Below are positions 1 through 9,718 of a stretch of 64,000 nt of DNA, piece by piece; within the stretch, counting starts at the first letter, position 1; each line of letters begins with the position of its first letter. Where the stretch lies: positions 1,736,001 through 1,800,000 of the forward strand of contig NZ_CP139559.1 of NCBI RefSeq assembly GCF_034263275.1, written 5' to 3'. The notes beneath the pieces were generated by a model. That model was not told the origin of the DNA and did no database searches. It saw only the letters and a program-made list of their open reading frames with translations. The DNA comes from Mucilaginibacter sp. cycad4. Its GTDB lineage: Bacteria > Bacteroidota > Bacteroidia > Sphingobacteriales > Sphingobacteriaceae. A program made the translations under genes and the position numbers.

Positions 1-155
1 TTCATGGAAAGAATTTTTTCCACGATCAGGATCTCACCCGCGGTCAGTTCAGGTAATTTTTTTGCGGTTATCAGGTCGTAATTAATTTTTTTAGTTGTTT
101 GAGCACTGCACGTCAAAGAAAACAACAGGAGGATAAAGGCGAGGGGCCGTTTCAT
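1..155 (-). CDS. Secreted protein, N-terminal part only (cut by window edge)
   Basis: An open frame starts with ATG at 155-153 and runs off the window without a stop, giving about 51 residues. The start MKRPLAFILLLFSLTCSAQ is a clear signal peptide with predicted cleavage after CSA; the mature part begins QTTKKINYDL. The gene begins only 4 bases after the stop of the trypsin-like protease gene on the same strand, so it is probably the third gene of that operon. Too little is visible to name a family. Confidence 0.6.
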   Translation of the reverse strand, partial: MKRPLAFILLLFSLTCSAQTTKKINYDLITAKKLPELTAGEILIVEKILSM

Positions 156-159
156 ATTG

Positions 160-1275
160 TTAAAGCTTAAGTTTAAAATGATTGAGCATCCGTTGAATCG
201 GGATAACATAGCTTGACAATGCATCCGATCCTATTAAAAGGCCGATTATTTTGCTTCCGAGAACTACAGGACAGCCTGAATCTCCATGATCGCTTGCATT
301 ACTTATTTGTATGAGGTTGTCCTTGAAGTACGTCTGGCCGGAAAGCTCAAACTTTTGAGAGGCATTAACTGATTGAATTATACCAAACTTTTCACCGCTT
401 TGGGCGCCATATAAAACAACCGGTTTGGCCTCGTAATCTACATCTCCGAACACGTCCAGGTGCCCGTTGATTTTTTTGCCGTTGAACGTTGTGTTGAACA
501 AGGAAACACCTGGATTTAGCCTTATGATTCCGATATCACTCCATTCGTCGAATTGGCCCTGATACAAAAAGCCGATCCTATTGTTAAGGTTTGGAGCCTT
601 CGTCCATGAAGGCATGTTACAGTCCAGTACGGCGGTGTCATCATCAGCTGAGTAATTAAATATTTTTTTTAAAAGAAGGTCTGGCGCTACGACGTGGTAA
701 TTAGTAAGGATGTAATCACCGGAATTGTTAGTAGCAGAACCCTTTACCCTGATCCCACAACTTCCAAACTCGTTTAATTTTGCCCTGGAAATACTATCTC
801 CGAGCGCATGGCTTTTAAATATACTGTTGGTGGATAATATAATCGATGTGTTGATCTTAAAACCCTTGAAATACAATGCTGCGGGAATATTTACTGACGT
901 CAGATTTGCAGATTGAAATTTAAGGAGATAAATAGGATCATGTTCAATTCCCACACCATTAATTGTTGGATAAAGTTCGCGGAATTTTCGCCAGAAATAA
1001 CCTTTTGCCTCTGTATAAAGCAACATAGTGTTTTCCTTTTTTTTTCCAATATCAGTTGTAGCCATGGCGAATTCTATCTCCTCTATACCTCCGCTCCAGT
1101 AATAGCAAAGGTCTTCGCTATTATGGTACCAAATTGCATTTCCTTCGATATCATCGCCAATGACTGCTGCGTCAATACTTAAAACATCGCCGGGGCTTTT
1201 ATAGGTTTTTATTGTTGCATTTACGGATGGTGATCCAATCCGGGCATTTAGATATTTGCTTACGGTGATTTTCAT
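160..1275 (-). CDS. Trypsin-like serine protease with N-terminal SH3-like domain
   Basis: 371 residues. The C-terminal half is a chymotrypsin-fold protease: His194 in TNYHVVAP, Asp247 in WSDIGI and Ser333 in a GDSG motif (331-334) form a complete catalytic triad. Residues 1-63 look like a bacterial SH3-like module, followed by a linker of about 100 residues that I do not recognise. No signal peptide is visible, so it may be cytoplasmic or depend on the membrane protein encoded just upstream. Its ATG overlaps the stop of that gene in a TAATG arrangement, so the two are translationally coupled. The substrate is unknown. Internal proteolysis, stress response and defence are all possible; none is shown by the sequence. 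Confidence 0.85.
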   Translation of the reverse strand: MKITVSKYLNARIGSPSVNATIKTYKSPGDVLSIDAAVIGDDIEGNAIWYHNSEDLCYYWSGGIEEIEFAMATTDIGKKKENTMLLYTEAKGYFWRKFRELYPTINGVGIEHDPIYLLKFQSANLTSVNIPAALYFKGFKINTSIILSTNSIFKSHALGDSISRAKLNEFGSCGIRVKGSATNNSGDYILTNYHVVAPDLLLKKIFNYSADDDTAVLDCNMPSWTKAPNLNNRIGFLYQGQFDEWSDIGIIRLNPGVSLFNTTFNGKKINGHLDVFGDVDYEAKPVVLYGAQSGEKFGIIQSVNASQKFELSGQTYFKDNLIQISNASDHGDSGCPVVLGSKIIGLLIGSDALSSYVIPIQRMLNHFKLKL

Positions 1276-2504
1276 TATCCAACGGGTTTGATTGGGGGAT
1301 TGGTTAAACCGCCGGTATTTTTACTGCTGTCGTCGGGCTTGGCCCCCGTGCCTCTCAGCTGTACCAGCCTGTTTAACAGATCGAACCAGAATGTTGACCC
1401 TAAGGAAATCGCAAGAGCAGTGAGTAAGTATCCCGGCGATAGCTTGCCTGGATATTTAAAATGAGTAGCATTTTTACATGCCGGCGAATAATTCCTTATC
1501 ATTAAATTTAATTGCCCCTGCTGTTGTTTAATTCTCTTAAAACCGTTGGATGTCGAATCTTTCTTTTTTTTCAAGTCATTTTCTGCCGTTATTAGTTCCG
1601 ACTGTTGTTTTTGAAAAATGCGGCAGACCAGGCAGCTATCATTCTCAGGATTATTTATTGATAGGATTTGTGAGGCCTGGGCAATATCTGCTCTGACCGT
1701 AGTGCTCGCAGCCTTGAGCGTTTCATCATCCATTGTAGCAGTTTGAGTATTCTCTTTGGTGCCCCGGCTGATTGCAAGCTGTACAAGGTCATTTCGGGCA
1801 GTACTGTTTTTTGCAAGTAACTTGTAAATCGCAATTGTATCAACATGAAAGGCATTGGCAATAAAAAGGCCAATAAAAAACAGGATCAGTTTTGTTTGTT
1901 TAGTGTACCAACCAGAAACACGGTCCATAGTCTGATTATACCAACCTTCCAGGTTTAATTTGAACTGGTTAATATCGCCGGACGCATCGTTCCAGAGCTG
2001 GGCCATATGTTCGCATGTTTCCTTTTGGATTTTTATCGAGTTGCCTGCGGGGCCGTTAGTGAGTTTAGTAGTAAAAAGTACATTCTTAATTCGATCAGCA
2101 GCATTTGCTGTACCACTTGCCTGGCTGCCCTGAAGCAAATACACTATTGTTTGCGAAAATGCCGTAGGGTCTATATAGGCGGGCTTATTATTCCAACTAC
2201 TTTCGGTGAGGTATTTAATGGTTGGGTATTGATAAAATGCCTTAAAAAGGGAATTATCCATGCCCAGGTATGGGAAAAAAAAGCGCTGAATATTCTGCTT
2301 CACTTCATAAAATACTCTTTTTAATGTGGCAGTATGTTTGACTTCTTGGTCCTGCAACATTCTCCGAACTCCTTTTTGAAGCATTCTTGACCGTAGCGTC
2401 AACCATCGCGCAACGATCTCTTGTATTATAGTTGCAAGCAGGCTGTAAATTAGGAAAACAAATACTAATCCTATAAATACATTAAAAGCGACATTGTCGA
2501 ACAT
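1275..2504 (-). CDS. Membrane protein of unknown function, operon with trypsin-like protease
   Basis: 409 residues, family not recognised. There is a hydrophobic segment at about 5-28 (FNVFIGLVFVFLIYSLLATI), a second at about 203-222 (KLILFFIGLFIANAF) and a third near 360-385. The regions between are long and soluble, and the stretch from about 245 to 340 is polar, Lys/Gln-rich and contains a CLVC motif. The C-terminal tail is rich in Pro, Gly and Asn. The stop codon overlaps the start of the protease gene (TAATG), so co-expression is near certain. It may anchor or present the protease, or sense a membrane signal; this is inference from gene order only. Confidence 0.8.
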   Translation of the reverse strand: MFDNVAFNVFIGLVFVFLIYSLLATIIQEIVARWLTLRSRMLQKGVRRMLQDQEVKHTATLKRVFYEVKQNIQRFFFPYLGMDNSLFKAFYQYPTIKYLTESSWNNKPAYIDPTAFSQTIVYLLQGSQASGTANAADRIKNVLFTTKLTNGPAGNSIKIQKETCEHMAQLWNDASGDINQFKLNLEGWYNQTMDRVSGWYTKQTKLILFFIGLFIANAFHVDTIAIYKLLAKNSTARNDLVQLAISRGTKENTQTATMDDETLKAASTTVRADIAQASQILSINNPENDSCLVCRIFQKQQSELITAENDLKKKKDSTSNGFKRIKQQQGQLNLMIRNYSPACKNATHFKYPGKLSPGYLLTALAISLGSTFWFDLLNRLVQLRGTGAKPDDSSKNTGGLTNPPIKPVG

Positions 2505-3431
2505 GATAATTGTGTTTAGGTTAAAAAAATATCTTTTAAAAAAAATAATAGTCTAATAATGAGCGTTATATGCCTAAGTTACAGTTCGTAATATATAAAA
2601 AAGAAAAATATTATTGGTGCTTCTTGCTAAATGTTTTTCTTTTTTTTATTAAAATAAGGATCAAAACCGGGCGAAGGAAAGCAATTGTATTTTTAGTAGT
2701 AGTTTCTCCAAACGGACGGAGAGTGAATTAAATTAAAGACTAAACTTTAAAACCGGGGATTGACTCTATTTACGCACAATCAGGGCTCTCTAAATTTGCT
2801 AATATGAGTTCAGAAGATTCGTTTGCCCAATGAGGCGGTTTGATTTCAGCTGCCCGGGCAAAGCTAAAACTGCTCCAATGTACTTAATGAATCGAATTCC
2901 TTAACGCATAGTCCCGGTTACGGACAGTTAGGGATCAAAAATCAAAGGTTTATATAGTTCGATATCATGCAGACGATAGCCCTTATCCGCATGTCCCAAA
3001 AAAATTGAAGATTTTGGCTAATTGAAATCGCACAGCAACATCAAACAAGGCTAAAGAAAAATTGCGATACCTTATTTGAATTCCCAAATCATGACAACTA
3101 TGATGGAATAATAGTAATGTCGGACATGCAATAAAGATCCTTGTTTTACATATCAGCAAAGGCATCAACTCATTTCAGAATTCAAGGATTGATGAATATT
3201 TGAAAATTATGGGTATCTATTAATAACACATTTAATTTGCAATAGGTTTAGACGTTGTCTCTAACAGGTATTCGTAATAATACAACCATTGATGCCGAAT
3301 TATAGTCAGCCTAAACTTTACTCATATCAAATGGCAGTTTCCTAATCCACTTTCCGGTAAGATCAAAAATAGCTTCTGTCAGCGCCGGTATCCTTTAGCG
3401 CATAATAAACTGAGCGAACGGTTTCTTTAAT
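2505..3431. other. Gene-poor interval, possible decayed coding sequence
   Basis: About 930 bases without a supportable gene. The part next to 2504 is very AT-rich and should hold the promoter of the minus-strand operon. Between about 2967 and 3220 the plus strand gives coding-like stretches scattered over all three frames and interrupted by stops, as expected of a decayed gene. I could not assign a family. The 14-base string CGGACAGTTAGGGA at 2921-2934 recurs at 35771-35784. Confidence 0.35.
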
Positions 3432-4703
3432 TTATTTCTTTCTCATTTTTACATACGCCAGGATGCCGGCCAAAAAGATTACCAATCCCGTAACTATCCG
3501 TACCACATAATATTCATCACGTTTTCGGTATGGTGCATTTATAAGCGAATTGGGTTGCATATATAAATGGCCATTTTTATTGTCGAGTATCAGGTTGAAC
3601 CTTTTTAGCAGATCGTTGCCCAGGATCATATGCAGCCCTTCTTTACCCATATCCCGTGTCTTATATTCAAATCCTGAAAGCTGGTAATTGCCGATGCGTA
3701 GCTTTGGGGTAATCGTCTCATCCAAACCGATCATGCCTGACAGTTCGGTCATTATCCGGTAAGCCATTGGAGCATCCAAGCTATTTAAAATAGAGGTGCG
3801 CGCACCTGTGTCAAACATGACCCAACCTGTTTGTGTATTGTTACGAATGGTAAGATTTACTGCTATGTACGGTATAACGCCGCCATCAAGTACCATGTCG
3901 TGACGGGAATAAGCGGTTATTTGAGGGGGTATGACATCATGAACAACTAATATTTTCTTGTTGTAGTTGATTTCCAGGATTTTGTCTCTAAATAAAGAAT
4001 TGCCGATTAAAAGGTCTTCGTAATCTTTCATATTACCGGCTACAGCGATGGCCACGCTGTCCCAAACCAGGTTCCCGATTTGCAGAAGATTTTTACTGGC
4101 CGACTGTACCTGGTTTACACCATCCGAATTGGTAAGGGTAACCTTCCCATCAAAATTCATTTTTACTTTCCCAACGGAAGTTTTATTGATGAGGGTTCCT
4201 CCTGCGCCCAGATCGAGCTGTATATTGGTGACCTTCGAGCCATTTAGTTTTGCGTTTACGTATATTTTACGATTGTCGCCCAATGTAAATGGAATGGTAT
4301 CTGGCCCGGCGTCGGCAATTTTTCTTGTGGAAGCATTAAGGTTTTTGTACCGGGCTGAAATGCGGGTATAGCAGCTGTCTTCTCCGTTCAGTAAAATGAT
4401 AAAGTCATAATTCTTTCCATAGGCGACATCAAATGAAATGGAATCAAGATCTGTGATGAAAGTCACTTTATGGGGTTTCTCAGGAATTTCAGGGTAGTAA
4501 TAATCAGGTTTCCTTTCAGGCATAATCGCCCAGTAACCCGGCTTAAAGTGCTTTCCGTCCCTGATGCTGGCGGTTTTGGAAGAAGCCCGTACAACAGGCA
4601 GATGGCTTTGCGCAAAGGCGAATTGCCCTAACGTTAAAAGGAGAGCAGTTACAAATCCACATGCCATGGTCAGCATCCCTATAGTTGACCTTAAAGTTTT
4701 CAT
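3432..4703 (-). CDS. Membrane-anchored retropepsin-like aspartyl protease
   Basis: 423 residues. A signal peptide occupies about 1-31 (cleavage near FAFA-QS). Two aspartyl-protease active-site signatures are visible: DLGAG at 164-168 and DTGA at 298-301, the latter followed by the hydrophobic SILN typical of clan AA. So the protein appears to carry two retropepsin-like halves, the first with Leu instead of Thr in the catalytic loop. A C-terminal transmembrane helix (about 401-419) with a KMRKK tail would anchor it with the enzymatic part outside the cytoplasm. It sits downstream of the TonB-dependent barrel gene on the same strand, 118 bases apart. Proteolysis is supported by motif; the substrate is unknown. 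Confidence 0.8.
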   Translation of the reverse strand: MKTLRSTIGMLTMACGFVTALLLTLGQFAFAQSHLPVVRASSKTASIRDGKHFKPGYWAIMPERKPDYYYPEIPEKPHKVTFITDLDSISFDVAYGKNYDFIILLNGEDSCYTRISARYKNLNASTRKIADAGPDTIPFTLGDNRKIYVNAKLNGSKVTNIQLDLGAGGTLINKTSVGKVKMNFDGKVTLTNSDGVNQVQSASKNLLQIGNLVWDSVAIAVAGNMKDYEDLLIGNSLFRDKILEINYNKKILVVHDVIPPQITAYSRHDMVLDGGVIPYIAVNLTIRNNTQTGWVMFDTGARTSILNSLDAPMAYRIMTELSGMIGLDETITPKLRIGNYQLSGFEYKTRDMGKEGLHMILGNDLLKRFNLILDNKNGHLYMQPNSLINAPYRKRDEYYVVRIVTGLVIFLAGILAYVKMRKK

Positions 4704-4821
4704 TTATCCGCTTTTAATGATTAGACTGGAGTGGCGTTATCAGGTTACAGTTTCGGAGGTAACAAAACCTGCCTTTCCCTGATCGACATAGAAAAGGAAA
4801 AATCATTCCCTTTTCATATAA

Positions 4822-7170
4822 TCAATTCCGATTACCGGTTTTGGCTTCACGCACCGTTGTATTACCCTTAAATTTATAAACTATACTCAGGCGGTAACGA
4901 GCACCATTAAAGCGGCTCATAGTAGAGAATACATAACCCGGCCCGGTGGTTGTGGTACGATAACGGCGCGAATCAAAGATGTTGGTAACATCGGTCACCA
5001 CAGAAAGCCGGTCAGCAAGCAGGTTTTTACTGATGCCGAAGTCCGCCCAGTGGGTGGCCCGGTTGCGGCTCTGCGCGTTTGCCGAAGGGCCGTTATAATA
5101 ATAACGTCCCTGGGCACTCAGCGTTTTAGCCAGCTTCCATTGTGCGCTGAACCTTCCTGAAGAAGAACCGCCGGAAAAGCCAAAATCAAAGCCACGATAA
5201 GTCCCCGATTGCCGGAAGTGATACAAATTAAGATCGGCATTGAGTTGCAGCACATTCAACGGATTATACATCACATTCAACTCAAAACCCTGTCTGGTCT
5301 CACGGGTTATATTAACAGGAAGCGTAATAAACGTACCCTCTGTATTACGGAAGGTGTAATCCGTTATCGGGTGCTGAGAATCCTGAACATATAACGACGG
5401 GTTAACTGTCAACGTGCCGCCCCGGTAAAGGAACCCGGATTCGTAGAGGTTTGAATAGGCAGGGTTCAGATCAGGGTTGCCGGTATTTTGTGCGTTAAGG
5501 TCCGTCAATTCCATATAAGGAGAAAGCTGGTAGAGCGAAGGGCGACTGATGCGACGGCTGTAATGTACCTGCAATGTTGAAACGGTGCTCAGGGAATAAT
5601 CCAGGTGCAATGTCGGGAACAGGCGTACATAGTCCTTGCGGCTTTGATATTGACCATCCCGGCCGGATGCACGGATGCCGGTGATTTCAAGGCGAAGCCC
5701 GCCGAGACACCTGAGCTTTCCTGCTTTACTTTCCAACTGCGCATAACCGCTATGGATACGTTCGCTGTAATCCAACCCGTTATCGAGGCCTTTATAAATC
5801 AGATAATCGTCCCCGGTTTGCTGTTGGGCAAAAAAATCGTACTGCACATGCCGGTTCTCGGTCTTGATACCCAGTTCGAGCAAGGTTTCTTTGCCTATGG
5901 GCTGCGCCCAATCCGATTGAACCAGCAGGTCGCGGTTCTCATTACGGGTATTCGTACGGATGTTTGGATAGCCGAAAGATACGGGATAAATCTTCCGGGT
6001 AGCCAAGGCCCAGTCCTTGTTACTGTCCCACCAATCGTATTGAAGGTCAACAGTCCACTTTTGTTTGGCATGGGAAAACAACTGTGTATAATTATATTCC
6101 AGTTGGTTGTAGTTTCGCTGCTCCCATGATTCGCCGTTCCGTACCAGCGCGCTGTCTGGCGCCGGGCTACTGTAGTTATAGTTCAGTACTGTTTTGTCGT
6201 GATCATGCGTCCCGTTCCAGAGATAGGCAGCGGTCATGGTACGCTTGTCGCTGATAAAGTAATCGGCACCGAGGTATAGCATTTTCCCGTCGTCGTGCCT
6301 TTTCTCGTCCTGCCCCATCTTCAGGCTGCTGGCACCGGTAACCTGATCGGTGGTGTAGAGCCCTTTATAATCTGACTTACGCATACCAAGGGTAGAAAAA
6401 AAGTTAAACTTATCCGACTTATAGTTCAGACTGGGATTGATCCGGGTATCATTGGGTACCCCTGCCACTGCCTTCAGTTGTCCGTTAAAGCCCGACTTTT
6501 TATTTTTTTTCAGGACAATATTAATAATACCCGCACTGCCCGAAGCATCATAACGCGCTGAAGGGCTGGTGATCACTTCGATACGCTCTACCTGGTCGGC
6601 CTGCAATTGCTCTAAGGCGCTCCCCTGTGTGAGCCCCGAGCGCCGCCCGTTCACCAATACAGTAACGCCTGTATTGCCGCGTAAACTAACCTCGCCCTGC
6701 GGGCTAACGGCAACTGAGGGGATGCCGTTCAACGCGTCACTGACAGAACCATTTTGAGAAAGGACATCCTTGCCTATTTCAAAAACTTTTTTATCAGGCT
6801 GTAGGTGCAGGGCAAGTTGCTGGCCGGAAACCGTTACTTCGTTGAGCTGAAGTGCATCTGGTATCATTAACAAATTGCCCAGATCAGTGCCGGCACCGGT
6901 AAGTGTCACGCTTTGGGAAAGGGGCTCATAACCTACAAAGCTACAATTCAGCATAAAAACGCCCTCTTTATTTAGCTTTAGTACAAATTTGCCTTTTACA
7001 TCGGTCATAGTGCCTAAAACCGGTTTGCCGGTTGTATCCAGCAGGCTTACCGTTGCATATGCAATAGGGTGATGTGTATTGCGGTCGGCTAATGTTCCGC
7101 TAAGGGTCTGGGCTTTAGTGCCGGGCCTGCTCAGCCAAATAAAAAGAAAAAGGATCAGGATGGTTCTCAT
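4822..7170 (-). CDS. TonB-dependent outer-membrane beta-barrel receptor
   Basis: 782 residues. Signal peptide about 1-20, then a carboxypeptidase-regulatory-like beta-sandwich (about 22-100, with TDVKGKF), a plug domain (about 115-225, with VERIEVITSPSARYDASG and GIINIVLKKN) and a long aromatic-rich barrel to the C terminus. This is the outer-membrane beta-barrel family common in Bacteroidota rather than the longer SusC type, and no SusD partner is adjacent. It would import or bind an unknown ligand with TonB/ExbBD energy. It is divergent from the LytS/LytTR pair (110 bases between starts), which makes that pair a plausible regulator, though this is inference. Confidence 0.9.
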   Translation of the reverse strand: MRTILILFLFIWLSRPGTKAQTLSGTLADRNTHHPIAYATVSLLDTTGKPVLGTMTDVKGKFVLKLNKEGVFMLNCSFVGYEPLSQSVTLTGAGTDLGNLLMIPDALQLNEVTVSGQQLALHLQPDKKVFEIGKDVLSQNGSVSDALNGIPSVAVSPQGEVSLRGNTGVTVLVNGRRSGLTQGSALEQLQADQVERIEVITSPSARYDASGSAGIINIVLKKNKKSGFNGQLKAVAGVPNDTRINPSLNYKSDKFNFFSTLGMRKSDYKGLYTTDQVTGASSLKMGQDEKRHDDGKMLYLGADYFISDKRTMTAAYLWNGTHDHDKTVLNYNYSSPAPDSALVRNGESWEQRNYNQLEYNYTQLFSHAKQKWTVDLQYDWWDSNKDWALATRKIYPVSFGYPNIRTNTRNENRDLLVQSDWAQPIGKETLLELGIKTENRHVQYDFFAQQQTGDDYLIYKGLDNGLDYSERIHSGYAQLESKAGKLRCLGGLRLEITGIRASGRDGQYQSRKDYVRLFPTLHLDYSLSTVSTLQVHYSRRISRPSLYQLSPYMELTDLNAQNTGNPDLNPAYSNLYESGFLYRGGTLTVNPSLYVQDSQHPITDYTFRNTEGTFITLPVNITRETRQGFELNVMYNPLNVLQLNADLNLYHFRQSGTYRGFDFGFSGGSSSGRFSAQWKLAKTLSAQGRYYYNGPSANAQSRNRATHWADFGISKNLLADRLSVVTDVTNIFDSRRYRTTTTGPGYVFSTMSRFNGARYRLSIVYKFKGNTTVREAKTGNRN

Positions 7171-7280
7171 GCCACAAGATTAAAGAGCGGCAACGGGTAT
7201 GGCTCAAAAAAACATGCGAACGGCACCAGCGGCTTTCCTGCTGCACTAAAAAGTAAAAGGCGATTGCCTACCTTTATCGT

Positions 7281-8882
7281 ATGCAAAAATGGTGTATCTT
7301 TCTTCTGTTCCTGCAGCTTGTTGTTTTTACCTCCTGCCAGCGGGAGATCCGTTACGAAGCATCGGATGCGGTAATCAGCCGGCCAGATACCACTTTTACT
7401 GCACGTGTGGAGATCAATCTGCAGGAAAAAAAGTTCAGTTCACCCCTGGGCCTGCTTGTGCACAGTTTCGGCGCCTTTGTGGTATATTGGGATGGTGTTA
7501 GGGTTGGACAGAATGGGGTGCCGGCTGCTCCGGGCCGGCCTGAAGTACCCGGTACGGAAACAAGCTATTACCAGGTTCCGGACAAACTTTCAGGCCTCGG
7601 CAAACACGAGGTCGTGATCAGGGGAACCCAAAAATACCTGCTGGAAGCCGAGCGTGAGGTAATGGCCAAACCAGACAGCTACCTGAAAATGCTGCGTCAG
7701 CCGCTTGTCGAACTTTCCCTGGTCAACCTGATGGCGGGCGCCTTTCTTATCGCCGCCATCTACTACACGTTTTTGTATGCCAACAGCAGGCACAAGCAAC
7801 GTACAACCTTACTTTTCGCGCTGGTCTGCTTTCTGTTCTTCACACTGCTGGCTATGGAATATCTGAAATATTATATCGATATTCCCTATACGCAGTTTTA
7901 TACCCGCCTAATCATTGTAGGCTGGCTTACCTTTGCGATAGCGGTTCTCATCCCTTTGTATTTCGCGGTTTACTTTAACGTGCCGTACAAGCTACCGCTC
8001 ATAGTCATATTGCTTGTTACTTTGTCATCCATATATATTCTTGAGTATGGTCACTATGATCTGACAACCCATTTATACAGTCTGATACTATGGATCGCAT
8101 CGGTACTGCTCTTGTTGTACGCCCTGGCCAAAAGGCAGCGGGGAAGCGTGTTGGTGCTGTGCGGTTTTGCAGCTTCTATGGTCATTAACCAGTATATATT
8201 TTACGATTTTGGGTTATATATCGCCTTTACGATGATCCTGCTTTGCATCCTTTACCTGCAAACCCTCGGGGCAAAACAACTGGAGGAAGCGCACCATGCA
8301 TCGCTGTTGTTGTCTTCCCGCTTGCAACTGGAACTCATCAAAAAAAATATCCAACCGCACTTTTTGCGTAATACCCTCACTTCCCTTATGGACTGGGTGG
8401 AAGAATCTCCTGCACAGGGTGTTCAGTTCATTCAGGCACTCTCGCAGGAATTTGACCTGATGAACAAAATTGCTGAACATTCGCTTATCTCCATCCGGCA
8501 GGAGATCGACCTTTGCAGGCAACACTTGTTGGTTATGCAGTTCCGTAAGGAGGTTACGTATATATGGGAAGAGAAGGGAATACAGGATGATGAATTGATC
8601 CCGCCGGCAATTATTCATACCCTGCTGGAGAATGGGATAACACATAGCGCCCCGTTCCATGACGGCAGCATACGTTTCCTGCTTGCATTTTTGCACATGA
8701 ACACTCATAAACAGTATACCTTTGAGGTATTTGCAGAGAACCGGATAAAAAACGGACGTAAAAGCGGCAACGGCTTTCGTTATATTGAAGCGCGCTTGAA
8801 AGAAAGTTATGGTGACCGGTGGGGCTTTACTTCAGAACCTTTTGCAGGAGGCTGGCGAAGTATAATCCGCATTGACTTATGA
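7281..8882 (+). CDS. LytS-like sensor histidine kinase
   Basis: 533 residues. The N terminus resembles a lipoprotein signal (VVFTSC, Cys19). An extracytoplasmic region of about 130 residues follows, then about seven hydrophobic helices between 140 and 330, as in 7TM-sensor kinases. The kinase core begins with QPHFLRN (phospho-acceptor His360), matching the His_kinase domain of LytS/YehU proteins, although the usual HFLFN has Arg in place of Phe. The N-box region reads LLENGITH. The classic glycine-rich G-box is reduced to GNGFRYIEARL. The stop overlaps the start of the regulator gene as ATGA, so the pair forms a two-component system. A weak -7-like TACCTTTA lies at 7269-7276. Confidence 0.87.
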   Translation: MQKWCIFLLFLQLVVFTSCQREIRYEASDAVISRPDTTFTARVEINLQEKKFSSPLGLLVHSFGAFVVYWDGVRVGQNGVPAAPGRPEVPGTETSYYQVPDKLSGLGKHEVVIRGTQKYLLEAEREVMAKPDSYLKMLRQPLVELSLVNLMAGAFLIAAIYYTFLYANSRHKQRTTLLFALVCFLFFTLLAMEYLKYYIDIPYTQFYTRLIIVGWLTFAIAVLIPLYFAVYFNVPYKLPLIVILLVTLSSIYILEYGHYDLTTHLYSLILWIASVLLLLYALAKRQRGSVLVLCGFAASMVINQYIFYDFGLYIAFTMILLCILYLQTLGAKQLEEAHHASLLLSSRLQLELIKKNIQPHFLRNTLTSLMDWVEESPAQGVQFIQALSQEFDLMNKIAEHSLISIRQEIDLCRQHLLVMQFRKEVTYIWEEKGIQDDELIPPAIIHTLLENGITHSAPFHDGSIRFLLAFLHMNTHKQYTFEVFAENRIKNGRKSGNGFRYIEARLKESYGDRWGFTSEPFAGGWRSIIRIDL

Positions 8883-9577
8883 ATGTTTTGATCATAGAAG
8901 ACGAGGCCCGGATAGCCAAACGGCTGGCGCGCATGGCCAGGGCATATTTTGAGCAGCAGCTAACGCTAACTCTATGCGACACGCTGTCCAAAGGCCTGGA
9001 GTTCATGGAACATTCACCCGTTGATGTGCTGTTACTGGACCTGAACCTGAATGGCGAAGACGGTTTTGAAGTGCTGGAGACTATGGTGGCCCGGCCTTTC
9101 CATACCATTATCGTTTCGGCCTATACCGATAAAGCTATTACAGCTTTTTCTTATGGTGTATTAGATTTTGTGCCCAAGCCGTTTGATGAAGGCCGGTTGT
9201 TCCAGGCTTTTGGACGGCTGAATACCAGAAGCAAAATATCCGATAACGGGCTAAAGTACTTAGCGGTGAGAAAAGGGGGTATGATCAAAATGATAAAAGC
9301 CATACACCTCAACTATATTAAAGGCGCCGGTATTTACAGCGAACTTCATCTGGAGGACGGAAACCAGGAACTACATGACAAAAGCCTTGATGCGCTGGAA
9401 CAACTCCTGCCTCCGGGTGAGTTTACCCGGATCCATCGCTCGTATATCGTCAGCCTGAAACAAGTGGAAAAGCTGGTCATCGAACCCGGCGGTAAGTATG
9501 CTGTTCGGCTAACAAATGGCAGATTGCTGCCGGTGGGCCGGTCACGATATAAAGAACTGCGCAGTAAAATGATTTAA
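8879..9577 (+). CDS. LytTR-family response regulator
   Basis: 232 residues. An N-terminal receiver domain (1-115) has the acidic EDE at 7-9, phospho-acceptor Asp54 in LLLDLNL, and conserved Lys100 in PKPF. A LytTR DNA-binding domain spans about 125-232 (IHLNYIKGAGIYSELHL, FTRIHRSYIVSL). It is the partner of the kinase whose stop codon it overlaps. LytTR regulators bind direct repeats near target promoters; the divergent TonB-dependent receptor is the nearest candidate target. Confidence 0.92.
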   Translation: MNVLIIEDEARIAKRLARMARAYFEQQLTLTLCDTLSKGLEFMEHSPVDVLLLDLNLNGEDGFEVLETMVARPFHTIIVSAYTDKAITAFSYGVLDFVPKPFDEGRLFQAFGRLNTRSKISDNGLKYLAVRKGGMIKMIKAIHLNYIKGAGIYSELHLEDGNQELHDKSLDALEQLLPPGEFTRIHRSYIVSLKQVEKLVIEPGGKYAVRLTNGRLLPVGRSRYKELRSKMI

Positions 9578-9664
9578 TCAATTAATTATCGCCCCAGGTT
9601 TAGTAGCAGCGCAAGTCGATAAACATTTTCTGTGGCTGTGAAGGCAGCAGCAGCCATGCACCCG

Positions 9665-9696
9665 TCTGGATCGAATTGAAATGATGCGTACATTTG
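9665..9696 (+). promoter_or_regulatory. Bacteroidota-type promoter for the flavin oxidoreductase gene
   Basis: TACATTTG at 9689-9696 is a perfect match to the TAnnTTTG -7 consensus of Bacteroidota primary sigma factors. A TTTG-like TCTG lies at 9665-9668, exactly 20 bases upstream. The start codon follows at 9719. Confidence 0.5.
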
Positions 9697-9718
9697 TTGC
9701 AAATAAAGCAAGCCATCT

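Noticed and set aside
2983..3168. 61-codon minus-strand frame
   Set aside because: The plus strand of the same stretch looks like decayed coding sequence in shifting frames; neither strand supports an intact gene.
5605..6129. 174-codon plus-strand frame inside the TonB-dependent receptor gene
   Set aside because: Antisense to a clearly coding receptor with full family signatures; the translation has no domain and no promoter.
8214..8708. 164-codon minus-strand frame inside the kinase gene
   Set aside because: Lies opposite the conserved kinase core; a composition effect.
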